Shown: piece by piece, positions 8,311 through 15,822 of the stretch
How the letters are laid out: every line of letters starts with the position of its first letter
Position numbering within the stretch: position 1 is the stretch's first letter
DNA from: Acidobacteriota bacterium
GTDB lineage: Bacteria > Acidobacteriota > Terriglobia > 20CM-2-55-15
DNA length: 64,000 nt
Assembly: GCA_003223875.1 (NCBI GenBank)
Contig: QHWY01000100.1
Span: 1-64,000, forward strand
Direction of reading: 5' to 3'
Made by a program: the position numbers and the translations under genes
The notes under the pieces: generated by a model
Databases searched by the model: none
Told to the model about the DNA's origin: nothing
Seen by the model: the letters and a program-made list of their open reading frames with translations, nothing else

Positions 8311-9633
8311 ATGGAGAAAACGTTTTTCATCACGAATTTTGGCTGCCGGGCTTCGCAATCCGAGGGTGCATCGATTCATCAGGAACTCTTGGAATCGCAC
8401 GCGGTCGAGTCGGAATCCGCCTACGAAGCCAACGTCGTCGTGGTCAACTCCTGTACCGTTACCTCCGAGGCCGACCGAGACGTTCGCCAGACGATTCGAC
8501 GCATCGCTTCCCGCAATCCTAGCGCCCAGATCATCGTCACCGGCTGCTACGCGCAGCGCGCGCCGGAAGAATTGGCAGCTCTTCCGCAAGTCCGCTTCGT
8601 CGTCGGAAATTCACACAAATCCCTCGTCGGCCAATTCGCTTTGAATCTTCTTCACGACGACTTCGGCACACACGGCCGCGCGGAAATCCTGTGCAGCAGC
8701 ATTTTTCTGGAGCGTGAACTCAGGCCTCCATCACACGTCGGTTCCGGGGGACGGACGCGCGCGGTCGTGAAGGTACAGGACGGCTGCAACGCCAACTGTT
8801 CGTTCTGCATCATTCCGTCGGTTCGCGGGCGAAGCCGGAGTTTTGAACCGGAAGCGGCCATTGCGGAAGTGCGCGATTTGGTGGCTCGCGGCTACAAGGA
8901 AGTCGTCTTCTCAGGAATTCACCTGGGAACATACGGACGCGACCTTCAATCGAAGACGAGCTTTTACGAACTGATTTGCCGGGCTCTCGAGGTGCGCGGT
9001 CTCGAACGATTGCGCGTGAGTTCGATCGAGCCGCTGGAGGTCGTTCCCGAATTGATCGATTTGGTCGCGAGAGATCCGCGCATGGCGCATCATTTTCATA
9101 TCCCGCTCCAGAGCGGCTCTGCGCGCATCCTGCGATCGATGTACCGCCCGTATTCGCCTGATTACTACGTGCAACTGGTTTCACGTATTCGCACCTGCGT
9201 TCCGGATGCCGCCATCGGGGCGGATGTGATGGTCGGTTTTCCCGGTGAGACGGATGAGGATTTCTTTGAGACGTATCGATTGATCGAGCAATCGCCGCTG
9301 ACTTATCTTCACGTTTTTCCCTATTCCTCCCGCCCCGGAACCATTGCTGCCGGTCTTCCGAATCACATTCCGGAACATGTGTCCCGCTTCCGCGCAAAAG
9401 TGTTAAGGAATCTCATCGCACGAAAGAACGAGGCATTCCGCCGCAAGATGATCGGCACTGAAGTTGAAGCCCTGACATTAGAGGACGGCACCGCACTGAG
9501 CAGTAACTTCCTACCGGTGGTGATTTCGGAAGCTGTTCCTGTGAATGAATGGGTCCGTCTTCTCGTTACAGGATTGGACCGGGATCGCGGGCTTCTCGCC
9601 TCCAGGATCACGACCGCGCACGAAACCCACTGA
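8311..9633 (+). CDS. mtaB: MtaB-type tRNA methylthiotransferase (radical SAM)
   Basis: Family enzymes convert t6A37 to ms2t6A37 in tRNA using two 4Fe-4S clusters. The 440-residue protein has the N-terminal UPF0004 cysteines (FGCRASQ, VNSCTVTSEAD, VTGCYAQRAPEE) and the radical-SAM triad GCNANCSFCIIP, then HFHIPLQSGSARIL. A TRAM-like tail is present at the C-terminus. The last 13 codons lie inside a 39-bp sequence that is a copy of the acpS 3' end (see 9598-9636), so the C-terminal residues are probably not ancestral. It follows purE by 5 bases. Confidence 0.92.
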   Translation: MEKTFFITNFGCRASQSEGASIHQELLESHAVESESAYEANVVVVNSCTVTSEADRDVRQTIRRIASRNPSAQIIVTGCYAQRAPEELAALPQVRFVVGNSHKSLVGQFALNLLHDDFGTHGRAEILCSSIFLERELRPPSHVGSGGRTRAVVKVQDGCNANCSFCIIPSVRGRSRSFEPEAAIAEVRDLVARGYKEVVFSGIHLGTYGRDLQSKTSFYELICRALEVRGLERLRVSSIEPLEVVPELIDLVARDPRMAHHFHIPLQSGSARILRSMYRPYSPDYYVQLVSRIRTCVPDAAIGADVMVGFPGETDEDFFETYRLIEQSPLTYLHVFPYSSRPGTIAAGLPNHIPEHVSRFRAKVLRNLIARKNEAFRRKMIGTEVEALTLEDGTALSSNFLPVVISEAVPVNEWVRLLVTGLDRDRGLLASRITTAHETH

Positions 9634-9636
9634 TCG
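9598..9636. repeat. Direct repeat, left copy (acpS 3'-end sequence inside mtaB tail)
   Basis: These 39 bases match 10827-10865 at 36 positions by eye. The right copy is the C-terminal coding end of acpS; the left copy encodes the last residues and stop of mtaB. The pair brackets a 1.2-kb segment carrying the coiled-coil gene. This suggests that mtaB and acpS were once directly convergent and overlapping. Confidence 0.8.
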
Positions 9637-9748
9637 ACAAAGTTGATGGACTAAGCGGACCGGCGCGTTGCTCTGCCGGCCAGCAGCCTCGTGCAGTCAA
9701 GCAGTTAGCGATGGCAAAACACTTGCGTAGTCCTGGTGGGAGGTGTCC

Positions 9749-9862
9749 ATGCAAACTGCATTTTGGTCCCTTAATTCATGGAAAGCCGCGATGATTCTGG
9801 CCGCGGCATTTGTGCTCAGCTTCTGCGCAACCGTTGTTGTTCTAATAGAAACCGGAATCTGA
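9749..9862 (+). CDS. Small single-pass membrane protein, 37 residues
   Basis: An ATG 6-7 bases after a strong GGGAGG ribosome binding site opens a 37-codon frame ending at 9862. The product has a short polar start (MQTAFWSLNSWK) and one hydrophobic helix of about 22 residues (AAMILAAAFVLSFCATVVVL), then a few polar residues. It precedes the coiled-coil membrane protein by 36 bases and could be translated with it. No family is recognised. The ribosome binding site and clean hydrophobic profile support it; it is too short for certainty. Confidence 0.5.
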   Translation: MQTAFWSLNSWKAAMILAAAFVLSFCATVVVLIETGI

Positions 9863-9898
9863 CGAATGGCATCCGCAACCCGAAGTGGAGGACAGCAG

Positions 9899-10807
9899 AT
9901 GAAATCGAGTGAAAAATCGAGTGAAAATTTCGTGCTCAAAATACTGGCGGTCGCAAACCTCGTGCTGGTCCTGGCACTCGGTTTTGGATTGCTTTCAATG
10001 AAAGACACACTTGCGCGTCGCATCGCTAAAGTCGAATCGATGAATGAACAGACACAGTCGGAAAACGAGAAGATTCTAGAGATACGATCATCGGAAACCG
10101 ACAAGAAAATGAACGACCTCGTCGCGGATCTGGACCTGATTAAGCGGAAGGTTGGTATGACTTCCCTCGAGCTGAACCATGCTCGAAATATAGCGCAGAC
10201 CCTTAAACGACAGCAGGAACAGTCCAGCAAAGAGTTAGCCAGTCAGCTCGCCGCGAAAGCGAACTCCTCGGAGGTCGATGTGGCTCGCCAAGAAGCAGCC
10301 ACTCGAATCTCGGAGGTTCAGCAGGATTCGGAATCCAAACTTGGAGACGTCTCAGGAGAAGTCACTGGAATCAAGCGTGACCTTCTGGCGACGCGCGACG
10401 ATTTCGGCCGCCAGCTGATCGATGTGAAGAACAGTCTAAGCGAGCGTATCGCGAAGAATTCCAGCGAATTGGCTGAGCTTCGAAAGAAAGGTGAGCGGGA
10501 TTATTTCGAATTCGACATTAGCAAGAACTCAAAGCAGCAATTTCAGCGTGTGGCCGACCTTCAACTCGCACTGCTGAAGACAGATACCAAAAAGCACAAG
10601 TACAATGTAGCAATTCAGGTCGACGACAACCGGCTCGAAAAGAAAGACCGAACGACAAACGAACCTGTCCAGTTTCTCGTCGGGCGTGATCAACTCCGAT
10701 ATGAGGTCGTGGTTAATGCCGTCGATAAAGACCGGATACGTGGATACGTGAGCACACCGAAAGACAAAGTGCTGGCCGCGGAAGCGCCGCAATTCCGGTT
10801 GCAATAA
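9899..10807 (+). CDS. Membrane-anchored coiled-coil protein, unknown function
   Basis: About 302 residues from the ATG at 9899, chosen because GGAGGA lies 7 bases upstream; an ATG at 9866 is also in frame. One transmembrane helix (LKILAVANLVLVLALGFGLL, residues about 11-30) is followed by some 165 residues of heptad-rich, charged coiled coil, then a C-terminal globular domain of about 110 residues with beta character (YFEFDISKNSKQQF to FRLQ). The C-terminal part looks like an extracytoplasmic domain. Family not recognised. The gene lies in a 1.2-kb segment between copies of the acpS 3' end. Confidence 0.75.
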   Translation: MKSSEKSSENFVLKILAVANLVLVLALGFGLLSMKDTLARRIAKVESMNEQTQSENEKILEIRSSETDKKMNDLVADLDLIKRKVGMTSLELNHARNIAQTLKRQQEQSSKELASQLAAKANSSEVDVARQEAATRISEVQQDSESKLGDVSGEVTGIKRDLLATRDDFGRQLIDVKNSLSERIAKNSSELAELRKKGERDYFEFDISKNSKQQFQRVADLQLALLKTDTKKHKYNVAIQVDDNRLEKKDRTTNEPVQFLVGRDQLRYEVVVNAVDKDRIRGYVSTPKDKVLAAEAPQFRLQ

Positions 10808-10822
10808 CTCGATCCACAGGCT

Positions 10823-11200
10823 TCAGGCCTCCAAAATCACGACCGCGCACGAAACCAACTGATCGTGCGTAAGCGACACGTAAAATCTCTTCGCTCCCAT
10901 TGCAGTCGCCTTGGCAAGAGCTTCGCCGTGCAGGCGAAGCTCAGGCTTTCCTGAGGGTAGGCGCTCGACTTCGACATCCTTCCACTTCACACCTTGGGCC
11001 CAGCCGGTGCCCAGGGCTTTGAAAGCTGCTTCCTTTGCGGCGAAGCGGGCAGCATAGTGGATCTCCGATTTGACACAATTCTTGCAGTAAGCGATCTCCT
11101 CTTCTGTATATATTCGATTTAAGAAGCGGTCCCCGAAGCGCTGAACGGAATCGCGAAGGCGGTCGTTTTGAACGACGTCGATGCCGATACCGGTAATCAT
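10823..11200 (-). CDS. acpS: Holo-[acyl-carrier-protein] synthase
   Basis: AcpS transfers 4'-phosphopantetheine from CoA to acyl carrier protein. The 125-residue length is normal; the magnesium-binding start GIGIDVV and the FAAKEAAFKALGTGW signature are complete, and FYVSLTHDQLVSCAVVI closes the fold. It is divergent from pgeF with only about 7 bases between the two likely starts, so promoters must overlap coding sequence. The 3' end is duplicated at 9598-9636. Confidence 0.95.
   Translation of the reverse strand: MITGIGIDVVQNDRLRDSVQRFGDRFLNRIYTEEEIAYCKNCVKSEIHYAARFAAKEAAFKALGTGWAQGVKWKDVEVERLPSGKPELRLHGEALAKATAMGAKRFYVSLTHDQLVSCAVVILEA
10827..10865. repeat. Direct repeat, right copy (acpS 3' end)
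   Basis: Partner of 9598-9636, with three mismatches in 39 bases. This copy is the native acpS coding end. The intervening 1190 bp hold the small membrane ORF and the coiled-coil gene. Confidence 0.8.
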
Positions 11201-11207
11201 TAGCTCT

Positions 11208-11972
11208 ATGTTACAGATAAAACGCCGGGATCAAATAACGTTCCTTCAGTCCGAAGCGCTTAGCCGGGTCCCCGGCATCATTCAGGCATTCTCTACTCGG
11301 CGGGGCGATCACACGGATCTCAGCCTCGGCCCGCATTCATCTCCTAATCCGATCGTGCAGATGAATCGTGTCCGATTTCTTGCGGCTGTTGGGGCACCTG
11401 GCTGGCCGGTTATGAAATTGAGACAAGTCCACTCGGGCACGGTCGTCGCTATAGACGACACATCCGCTGCGAATGACGCGGTTGAAGGCGATGCGGCCGC
11501 GACCGACCTCAAGGGAATCGTCCTGGGCATTCAAACTGCGGATTGTGTGCCCATCCTTGTCGCCGATTCACGTGGAGCGGCCGTTGCAGCGATTCACGCG
11601 GGCTGGCGCGGCACCGCAGCACGTATTGTTGAATCGACGGTCGCAAGATTTCGCGAGAAGTTTTCTTTGGAGCCAAAAGATCTCATCGCGGCGGTTGGTC
11701 CCCATATTGGTGTCTGTTGCTACGAGGTGGGTCAGGATGTCGTTGATGCCATCGGCGATCCAGTCTTTTTCGAAAGCAGACCGCATTGGGCCAAGCCGCA
11801 TTTGAACCTCGGCGCGGCCAACCGGCGACAGCTCATAAACGCAGGCTTACACGACGAACAAATCGAAGTCTCATCGTTGTGCACCCGATGCCGCGGAGAT
11901 CTGTTTCATTCCTACCGGAGGGATGGCAAGAAAACGGGGCATATGCTCTCCGTCATCGGTATCGTTCCATGA
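11208..11972 (+). CDS. pgeF: Laccase-domain purine nucleoside phosphorylase family protein (YfiH/PgeF)
   Basis: The family is a copper/zinc-type fold formerly called polyphenol oxidase; members act as purine nucleoside phosphorylase/deaminase and as peptidoglycan-editing factor. About 254 residues from the ATG at 11208. The three metal-site motifs are visible: KLRQVHSG, TADCVPILV...HAGWRGTA and VGPHIGVCCYEVG, and SLCTRCRGDLFHSYRRDG near the end. The stop overlaps the pseudouridine synthase ATG by 4 bases. Which activity dominates cannot be told from sequence. Confidence 0.9.
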   Translation: MLQIKRRDQITFLQSEALSRVPGIIQAFSTRRGDHTDLSLGPHSSPNPIVQMNRVRFLAAVGAPGWPVMKLRQVHSGTVVAIDDTSAANDAVEGDAAATDLKGIVLGIQTADCVPILVADSRGAAVAAIHAGWRGTAARIVESTVARFREKFSLEPKDLIAAVGPHIGVCCYEVGQDVVDAIGDPVFFESRPHWAKPHLNLGAANRRQLINAGLHDEQIEVSSLCTRCRGDLFHSYRRDGKKTGHMLSVIGIVP

Positions 11973-12691
11973 AAAAGCCGCGGGCAACGCTGGATCGAAT
12001 CCTTTCCAAAGCGGGCATCGCTTCGCGCACGACCACGCGCGGATGGATCGAAGAAGGCCGTGTCAAGGTCAATGGCCGCGTCATCCGGAATCCGGATCAC
12101 TGGGTCGAAACGGGAAAAGATGTTGTCCACTTGGACGGGCTGAAGGTCCGAGAAGAGAAAAAGATATACGTCGCCTTGAATAAGCCGACGGGTGTCGTTA
12201 CCTCCTTCGGCGATAACAGGTATCGCCCTACCGTATACGACTACCTCAGAAGTCTGGACCGGTGGGTCTTTCCCGTAGGACGTCTCGACATGGACACTTC
12301 GGGCCTTTTGATCCTCACGAACGACACGCAATACGGCGAGGCTTTGCTTCAACCGGAATCGAAGATACCCAAGACTTACTATGTGAAAGTCGATGGTGTC
12401 CTGACGGCTGAGGAATATTTCAAGCTCGCGTACGGTCTCGACATCGGCCACAGTGAGGTAAGCGGAAGAGCTGTCGTTCACGAGGTCCGGGTAAGCGACA
12501 AATACACCTGGTTTGAGCTAACGATTTCTGAGGGCAAGAATCGTCAGGTTCGACGCATGTGCGAAGCCGTTGGCCACGCGGTACTCAAACTGGTACGTAT
12601 ACAAATCGGAGATCTTTCACTCGGCGATTTGCCCGTCGGGCAATTCAAAGTTCTGACCCAAAAGGAAACGCAAAAGGCGCTTCAAAAATGA
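11969..12691 (+). CDS. RsuA/RluB-family pseudouridine synthase
   Basis: About 240 residues: an N-terminal S4 RNA-binding domain (LDRILSKAGIASR to GLKVR, residues 8-60) and a catalytic domain with the nucleophilic Asp in VGRLDMDTSGLLILTND. EGKNRQVRRMCEAVGH is the family signature near the C-terminus. It modifies a single uridine in rRNA; RluB/RluE/RluF/RsuA types cannot be separated by eye. Start at the ATGA overlap with pgeF. Confidence 0.92.
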   Translation: MKKPRATLDRILSKAGIASRTTTRGWIEEGRVKVNGRVIRNPDHWVETGKDVVHLDGLKVREEKKIYVALNKPTGVVTSFGDNRYRPTVYDYLRSLDRWVFPVGRLDMDTSGLLILTNDTQYGEALLQPESKIPKTYYVKVDGVLTAEEYFKLAYGLDIGHSEVSGRAVVHEVRVSDKYTWFELTISEGKNRQVRRMCEAVGHAVLKLVRIQIGDLSLGDLPVGQFKVLTQKETQKALQK

Positions 12692-12718
12692 CCGATCCGT
12701 CGGGTAGGATGTGTACTT

Positions 12719-13204
12719 ATGAAGTCACTCATTGTTGCTTTGCTTCTGGCGATGCAGGTTCAAGGCGTGGCCCCGAACATCTCCGGCTTTTCCATCCAGG
12801 GCACGACGGTCAACCTGAATTCCTTTAAGGGTAAGAAGTCCGTCCTGGTCGTCTTTTACCGGACTCAGGCTTGAGGGTTCTGCCGCGCGCAGCTCGGCGA
12901 GCTGCAAAAAAATTATCCGAAGATTAAGAGCCTCGGGGCGGAGATGATTGCAGTGAGTGCAGATGCCCCTGCCGATGGTCAAAAGGTCGCGACCGAGTTG
13001 AACCTGACCTACCCGATCCTCTCCGATATCTACAAAAATTTCATAAAGCAGTACGGAGTGCTACACCCGACGGAAGGCATCGCACGGCCTTCGATGTTCA
13101 TTGTGAACAAGGAAGGCAAGATTGTTTGGAAGTACGTTGGAGCGGAGGCGAGCGACCGCCCGCCCATCGATACGGTGCTCCAGCAACTGGCGGCAGCGAA
13201 ATAA
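12719..13204 (+). CDS. Peroxiredoxin-like protein with predicted selenocysteine (TGA at codon 52)
   Basis: The frame runs from the ATG at 12719 to the TAA at 13204 (161 residues) with one in-frame TGA at 12872-12874. Upstream of it the protein has a signal peptide-like start (MKSLIVALLLAMQVQG) and FSIQGTTVNLNSFKGKKSVLVVFYR; downstream it has GFCRAQLGEL, EMIAVSADA, YPILSDIYKNF and PSMFIVNKEGKIVWKYVG, a full AhpC/TSA redoxin fold. The TGA falls exactly where these proteins carry the first Cys of CxxC, giving U-G-F-C. A hairpin with the spacing of a bacterial SECIS follows. Likely an exported thiol peroxidase or oxidoreductase. A nonsense mutation is the alternative. Confidence 0.85.
12872..12905 (+). 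promoter_or_regulatory. Predicted bacterial SECIS element after UGA
   Basis: The TGA at 12872-12874 is followed, 21 bases on, by the apical loop of a perfect 7-bp stem: GCAGCTC (12889-12895), loop GGC, GAGCTGC (12899-12905). A G at the first loop positions and 16-37 nt between UGA and loop are the known features of SelB-binding elements. The stem overlaps coding sequence for a conserved RAQLGEL segment, as expected for in-gene SECIS. Confidence 0.7.
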
Positions 13205-13262
13205 TTCGGGGACAGACACCGAATTACTGAAGTAAAGAAATTCGGTGTCTGTCCCCCGAATT
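13203..13262. repeat. Palindromic repeat / bidirectional terminator (GGGGACAGACACC family)
   Basis: Arms AATTCGGGGACAGACACC... (13203-13225) and its complement (13239-13262) differ by one inserted C and enclose 13 bases. It overlaps the stop codons of the two convergent genes on either side, so it may end both transcripts. The GTCCCCGAATT end recurs at 16738-16747. From memory, repeats of this sequence style are found near REP-associated transposases in other genomes; not verified here. Confidence 0.75.
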
Positions 13263-14982
13263 ACACCAATCTGCCCGGATTTTTCTTATAGCGATTCACG
13301 ATCGCATCGGCACTCATGTACGCAAGCGCTTGAATCGTGAGGGTCGGATTGAACCCGCTCATCGTCGGAAATGTCGAACTGCCGATGATGAATAGGTTCG
13401 GAATATCCCAGCTTTGGCCGTAGCGGTTTACGACCGAAGTCTTCGGGTTATCGCCCATGCGCGTCCCGCCTTCGTGATGCGCGCCCGGAGCACCTGCGCC
13501 CATGGGCGAGCGCCAGTACCGTGTCGCACCCATGGCGGCGGCTAACTGCTCCAGCTTGCCAGTCAAGAACTCGATGCGCGCGAGCTCATTAGGCCGGCGC
13601 CAATCATAGGTCAGCCTCGGCGCTGGTAATCCCCACTGATCACGGACGGTAGGATCGAGATCGATGGTTTGGTCGGCATAGGGCAAGTTCTCAGTTTGCG
13701 CAATAACGGCGGCGTAACGCGCGAAATACTTCGCAAGGAAATCGCGATAAGCAGCGCCCCACCGCGGAATACCAGGCGGCGGATTCATGCTCATGGCGGC
13801 GCCGATGGGACCGCCTTCCAGATCCGCGGGTGAGACGGAGATCTGACCGCCCCGGATGAATTTCAATCCACTGTGGTCGAAGTTGTCCGCGTTGAAATCG
13901 TCGAGGCTGTGTTTCTGCGCATTCGGCCCCATGTAGATGTTGACAAACCGGTCCTCGAACGTCGCGAACACTCGGGGAGTGATGTGCGCCATGAGATGCT
14001 TACCGAGCTGGCCGCTCGAGTTGGCCAATCCGTTCGGGAATTTCCTCGTCTTTGAAACGAGCAGCAGACGCGTATTGTCGTAGATAAAAGTCGCAAGAAT
14101 GACGAGCTCCGCCTCGATGGTGTTCGTGGAGCCATCCGGTCCGTAATACGACACGCCGGTCACACGCCCGCTGTTGTCACTGTTCACGCGGAAGCACATC
14201 GTGCCGGTCAACAGCTTGAAGTTGCCGGTCGCATCAGCCTCCGGAAGTTTCGTGACGAGGATGCTGGATTTCGCGCCGACGTGGCAGCCAAACGCCTGGC
14301 AAAATCCGCAGTAAGTGCAGCTCGGCCGGCCATGATACGACTGCGAGAGGATCGCGCGCGGTGTCGAGAAGGGGTGGTGGCCGAGCTTGTGAGCCCCCTC
14401 TTCAAAGATGAGGCCCGATTGATCCGCAAGCAACGGCGGCAGCGGATACTCCCGGCGGCGCGGCGCTTCAAATATATTGCCGCCTTCGATCTTACGTCCT
14501 TCGAGGTTTCCAGCCTTGCCCGATACGCCAAGCTCGTACTCCGCGCGATCGTAAAAAGGTTCGAGATCCGCGTAAGTCAATGGCCAATCAATCAGCGATG
14601 AGTCTTTTGGGATCGCCGACGATCCATAGCGCTGAATCGTCTGTGACCGCACGCGGAAGTCGTCCTCATGAAAGCGCCAAGAGACGGCCCCATAATGGAC
14701 CGTCCCGCCGCCGGCCTGATTGCCATAGTTCAGAATGGGAAGCGGCTTCGCGGCCGCGTTCGCACTCGCGCGCCAGGTCACCGGCTGGCGCTTTGCGTTT
14801 GGACGCAGATCCTGCCGCTGGAAGTAACGCAATTCGTCCTGACCGCTGAAATCCGCCGTGCTCAGGCGCGGGCCACGCTCCAGGCCAATGACTTTCATTC
14901 CTGCTTTGCCAAGCTCGGCGGCGAGTATTCCGCCTACAGCGCCCATACCGACGATGACGACATCCGTTTTTTCGGTTGCCAT
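13261..14982 (-). CDS. GMC-family FAD-dependent oxidoreductase
   Basis: A 573-residue flavoprotein of the glucose-methanol-choline family that oxidises an alcohol or sugar. It has the dinucleotide-binding start VIVGMGAVGGILAAELG, GGGTVHYGAVSWR in the middle and the C-terminal domain with HHEGGTRMGDNPKTSVV and MSGFNPTLTIQALAYM. No signal peptide is evident; it is probably carried out by its partner. The gluconate-dehydrogenase subunit 3-like gene lies 17 bases upstream and has a Tat signal, giving the usual exported two-subunit dehydrogenase. A cytochrome partner is not adjacent. Substrate unknown. Confidence 0.92.
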   Translation of the reverse strand: MATEKTDVVIVGMGAVGGILAAELGKAGMKVIGLERGPRLSTADFSGQDELRYFQRQDLRPNAKRQPVTWRASANAAAKPLPILNYGNQAGGGTVHYGAVSWRFHEDDFRVRSQTIQRYGSSAIPKDSSLIDWPLTYADLEPFYDRAEYELGVSGKAGNLEGRKIEGGNIFEAPRRREYPLPPLLADQSGLIFEEGAHKLGHHPFSTPRAILSQSYHGRPSCTYCGFCQAFGCHVGAKSSILVTKLPEADATGNFKLLTGTMCFRVNSDNSGRVTGVSYYGPDGSTNTIEAELVILATFIYDNTRLLLVSKTRKFPNGLANSSGQLGKHLMAHITPRVFATFEDRFVNIYMGPNAQKHSLDDFNADNFDHSGLKFIRGGQISVSPADLEGGPIGAAMSMNPPPGIPRWGAAYRDFLAKYFARYAAVIAQTENLPYADQTIDLDPTVRDQWGLPAPRLTYDWRRPNELARIEFLTGKLEQLAAAMGATRYWRSPMGAGAPGAHHEGGTRMGDNPKTSVVNRYGQSWDIPNLFIIGSSTFPTMSGFNPTLTIQALAYMSADAIVNRYKKNPGRLV

Positions 14983-14999
14983 AACCTATACCTCCGCGT

Positions 15000-15641
15000 C
15001 TACAGGCCAGTGACTGGCGCGCGAGAGAACGCTTGTTTGCTCTCCAGGTCCGTTCTGGTAAAGATCGGCTGTGCGCCGGGAAAGCCCACCAAACGCCATC
15101 CCGCAAAGTCTTTATTGCCGCCGTAGATCGGGTCGGCGAACATTCCTTCCATCGTGTGCGTGCGGATTGTATTGAAGAACTCCTGTGCCGTGGGCCACGT
15201 GAATTCTGTGGCCTCGCCCTGCTCGAGTGCTCTGATCACTTCGTCCTGACGCGCGGCATTCAGCCGCACGAACGGCTCGTTGTATCTTTTGCGGCACAGG
15301 GCATCGAGTTGCGCCAGCCCGTGCCGGTAGAAATCCTGAAGATCTGCGTAAGCGCCTGCCAGGGCGAGATCAATGTAATGGAGTACTCCCGTATCGTGTG
15401 CGCCAGGCTTTCCGGGCGCACCCGGCATCAGCCGTTCTGTGAATGCCGCGACGGTCGCCGCATCGTCGCGGTTGAAAAACGCGCCATGCCGGTCCTCGCC
15501 TGAATGCGATTGAGCGGAAGCGTTTGCTTCCTTCGGCGATTCGGTAGTCTGAGCCGGCACGAGTTCCGCACCGGCAATGGCTCCCGTTCCAACGATTGCG
15601 CGCACCAAGAATGTGCGGCGTCCCGGATCATGTTCCGTCAT
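15000..15641 (-). CDS. Gluconate 2-dehydrogenase subunit 3 family protein, Tat-exported
   Basis: A 213-residue small subunit of a membrane-bound GMC dehydrogenase. The N-terminus carries a twin-arginine signal (RRTFLVRAIVGTGAIAGAEL, residues 8-27). The mature part has the family features FNRDDAATVAAFTERLMPG, HYIDLALAGAYADLQDFYRHGL and a C-terminal DPIYGGNKDFAGWRLVGFPG. It is the first gene of the pair, so the flavoprotein likely hitch-hikes through Tat with it. Confidence 0.9.
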   Translation of the reverse strand: MTEHDPGRRTFLVRAIVGTGAIAGAELVPAQTTESPKEANASAQSHSGEDRHGAFFNRDDAATVAAFTERLMPGAPGKPGAHDTGVLHYIDLALAGAYADLQDFYRHGLAQLDALCRKRYNEPFVRLNAARQDEVIRALEQGEATEFTWPTAQEFFNTIRTHTMEGMFADPIYGGNKDFAGWRLVGFPGAQPIFTRTDLESKQAFSRAPVTGL

Positions 15642-15770
15642 TGACCTACCCCCTCTTACTTTGCTTGACTTTGCACCATATTCCAGTCGCTCAACTGGGT
15701 CAATCTAAACCGACCCCGTCCAACAAACGTGGAACGAACCACAAAAAGCACAACAACGTAATTTCTCCGA

Positions 15771-15776
15771 TATAAT
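15771..15776 (+). promoter_or_regulatory. Possible -10 box upstream of the B3 lactamase-fold gene
   Basis: TATAAT at 15771-15776 lies 47 bases before the ATG at 15823, but no good -35 hexamer is seen at 16-18 bases upstream. The 181-bp gap here separates divergent genes and also holds a CCACAAAAAGCACAA half-repeat at about 15739. Confidence 0.3.
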
Positions 15777-15822
15777 CGACGCACTTATCATTTCACTGTC
15801 GATTCAAATTCCGGAGGTTCTG

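Noticed and set aside
12719-12874. Peroxiredoxin gene broken by a nonsense mutation
   Set aside because: The stop is at the redox Cys position, the rest of the frame is conserved and open, and a SECIS-like hairpin with correct spacing follows. Selenocysteine explains all three.
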